DNA of 64,000 bases. Origin: Desulfovibrio sp. Lineage in GTDB: Bacteria > Desulfobacterota > Desulfovibrionia > Desulfovibrionales > Desulfovibrionaceae. The DNA lies in the NCBI RefSeq assembly GCF_034006445.1, contig NZ_JAVESS010000004.1, positions 62,001 through 126,000 of the forward strand, read 5' to 3'. The notes beneath the pieces are model-generated. The model saw nothing but the letters and a program-made list of their open reading frames with translations, was not told the origin of the DNA and did no database searches. Both the position numbers and the translations under genes were made by a program. Of the stretch, positions 63,074 through 64,000 are shown piece after piece; within the stretch, counting starts at the first letter, position 1; every line of letters begins with the position of its first letter.

Positions 63074-63082
63074 GAGAACACA

Positions 63083-63601
63083 ATGACTGCAGTTACAATA
63101 GTTCCTGGGGATACGTTTATTTCCGTAGACGGAGCCCCCCTCGTCTTTGACTTTCCCGCTCCGCAAAATTTACACGCCCTGCAATGGGACGGGCAGCAAG
63201 GGCACATTGAGTGGGAGGATGACTACAACTGGCCGCTTTCCACGGATGACGCCACAGCCTACGAGGACGAAGTGGCCCCGTACGTGGCCTTATGGCAGGC
63301 TGAAAAAGAGCGGATTGACCAAGAGGCCGCCGCCCGGGCAACCGAAGAAGCCGAAGCCGAAGCGGCGCGTCTGGCCGAGTATAACAGCGCAGCCGCCAGA
63401 GCCATACGCCTGCGCACAGAGCGTGACGCCCGCCTTGCCGCCACAGACAAGTACCTGCTGGCAGACTACCCCATCAGCACTGAAGAGCTTGGAAATATCC
63501 GTACATACCGTCAGGCGCTGCGCGATCTGCCCGCGCAGGAAGGCGCGCCTTTTGACGGCGGCGGCGATGAAACTCCCTGGCCCGCCATTCCGCAACTGTA
63601 A
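63083..63601 (+). CDS. Tail fibre assembly/chaperone-type protein
   Basis: 172 residues. Beta-rich N-terminus (FDFPAPQNLHALQWDGQQGH), an acidic/Ala coiled region, and the C-terminal block RTERDARLAATDKYLLADYP ... NIRTYRQALRDLPAQ ... TPWPAIPQL typical of phage tail-assembly chaperones. It lies 9 bases after the fibre gene, as these chaperones normally do. Confidence 0.85.
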   Translation: MTAVTIVPGDTFISVDGAPLVFDFPAPQNLHALQWDGQQGHIEWEDDYNWPLSTDDATAYEDEVAPYVALWQAEKERIDQEAAARATEEAEAEAARLAEYNSAAARAIRLRTERDARLAATDKYLLADYPISTEELGNIRTYRQALRDLPAQEGAPFDGGGDETPWPAIPQL

Positions 63602-63613
63602 ACGGAGCACGCC

Positions 63614-64000
63614 ATGCGCACAGCCCTGCAAAACTTCACCGGCGGCGAAATAGCGCCCACCCTTTCAGCGCGCTATGATCTGGCGCGGTATCGCAACTGC
63701 CTATCCTGCATGGAAAACATGCTCCCCGGTCTGCACGGCGACGCGGCCCGTCGCCCCGGCACCCGCTTTGTGGCTGACCTTGACGGGTATGCCGTGCTTA
63801 TTCCTTTCAGCTTCAGCGCCCTGGCCAGCCAGAATTTCGTGCTGGTTCTGGGCGACCACAGCCTGCGCATCGCCAGCGAACAGGGGCTTGAGGACATTGC
63901 ATCCATCACGACACCTTACAGCCCCGATGAACTGCTGGACATCTCCTACGCCCAGGTGGGGGACATCGTGTACCTCGCCCACAGCAATCACCCGCTGCAC
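63614..64000 (+). CDS. Tail nozzle/stabilisation-like protein (partial)
   Basis: At least 129 residues, cut by the window edge. The opening ALQNFTGGEIAPTLSARYDL, then ARYRNCLSCMENMLPGLHGD and AARRPGTRFVADL matches the N-terminus of large podovirus tail proteins (BPP-1/epsilon15-type tail tube B or nozzle proteins). Start at 63614, with ACGGAG upstream. Confidence 0.75.
   Translation, partial: MRTALQNFTGGEIAPTLSARYDLARYRNCLSCMENMLPGLHGDAARRPGTRFVADLDGYAVLIPFSFSALASQNFVLVLGDHSLRIASEQGLEDIASITTPYSPDELLDISYAQVGDIVYLAHSNHPLH

Noticed and set aside
50558..64000. Mu-like transposable phage
   Set aside because: The Mor activator and DUF2730-like protein hint at Mu, but no MuA/MuB transposase lies between repressor and Mor, and the portal, capsid and tail genes are of the short-tailed type.

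Overview
The window reads as chromosomal DNA of a GC-rich, Gram-negative sulfate-reducing deltaproteobacterium, most likely Desulfovibrio or a close relative. This rests on protein style (NtrC-type sigma-54 regulators, TauE-type exporter, bacterial STT3/PglB oligosaccharyltransferase, Mor-type phage activator) and on the gene mix. It is inference: no rRNA or other species marker is present, and I saw no tRNA gene.

Layout. 0-7 kb: a TPR protein behind a very good sigma-54 promoter, then a histidine kinase/NtrC-type regulator pair divergent from a small membrane protein and a TauE/SafE anion exporter. 7-16 kb: V4R protein, GlpX, NadE, UbiD, NUDIX, and a MarR regulator plus methyltransferase with perfect dyads in front of each. 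16-35 kb: housekeeping genes (TsaC-like, RlmH, STT3, RsmG, FabD, ArgS, SPOR protein, MlaE, RuvC, cyclophilin, Bax-inhibitor-1 protein, RNase R, MurJ), a 1.8-kb gene-free field of repeats at 26.2-28.0 kb, and two tandem paralogous membrane proteins. 35.7-48.2 kb: a minus-strand drug-efflux cluster (three OB-fold periplasmic proteins, OmpR-type regulator, sensor kinase, adaptor, two RND pumps), organised like E. coli mdtABC-baeSR. 48.6-64 kb: a phage-like region with S24 repressor, Mor activator, lysis genes and a podovirus morphogenesis module in an order resembling Bordetella phage BPP-1 (TerL, portal, Bbp19-like, scaffold, capsid, Bbp16-like cement, tail proteins). It runs off the right edge.

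Three dispersed non-coding repeat families recur through the window. I call them A (about 150-200 bp, ends TAGAGCA...), B (about 150 bp, from GGAAACGCTGATTTAT to ...TAATCAGTG) and C (a 75-bp G-rich hairpin). One A copy has split a C copy, another lies in frame inside a phage gene, and B and C copies sit between phage late genes. Host-type repeats in an otherwise intact late operon, with no integrase, transposase or replication gene between repressor and structural genes, suggest a long-resident or domesticated particle. A gene transfer agent is one hypothesis.

How the genes cooperate: the two-component pairs probably control their adjacent transporters; NUDIX-UbiD-NadE is one tightly packed transcript; RNase R-MurJ are translationally coupled; the efflux cluster is one operon with overlapping stops and starts; and the S24 repressor/Mor pair looks like a two-step switch for the phage late operon.
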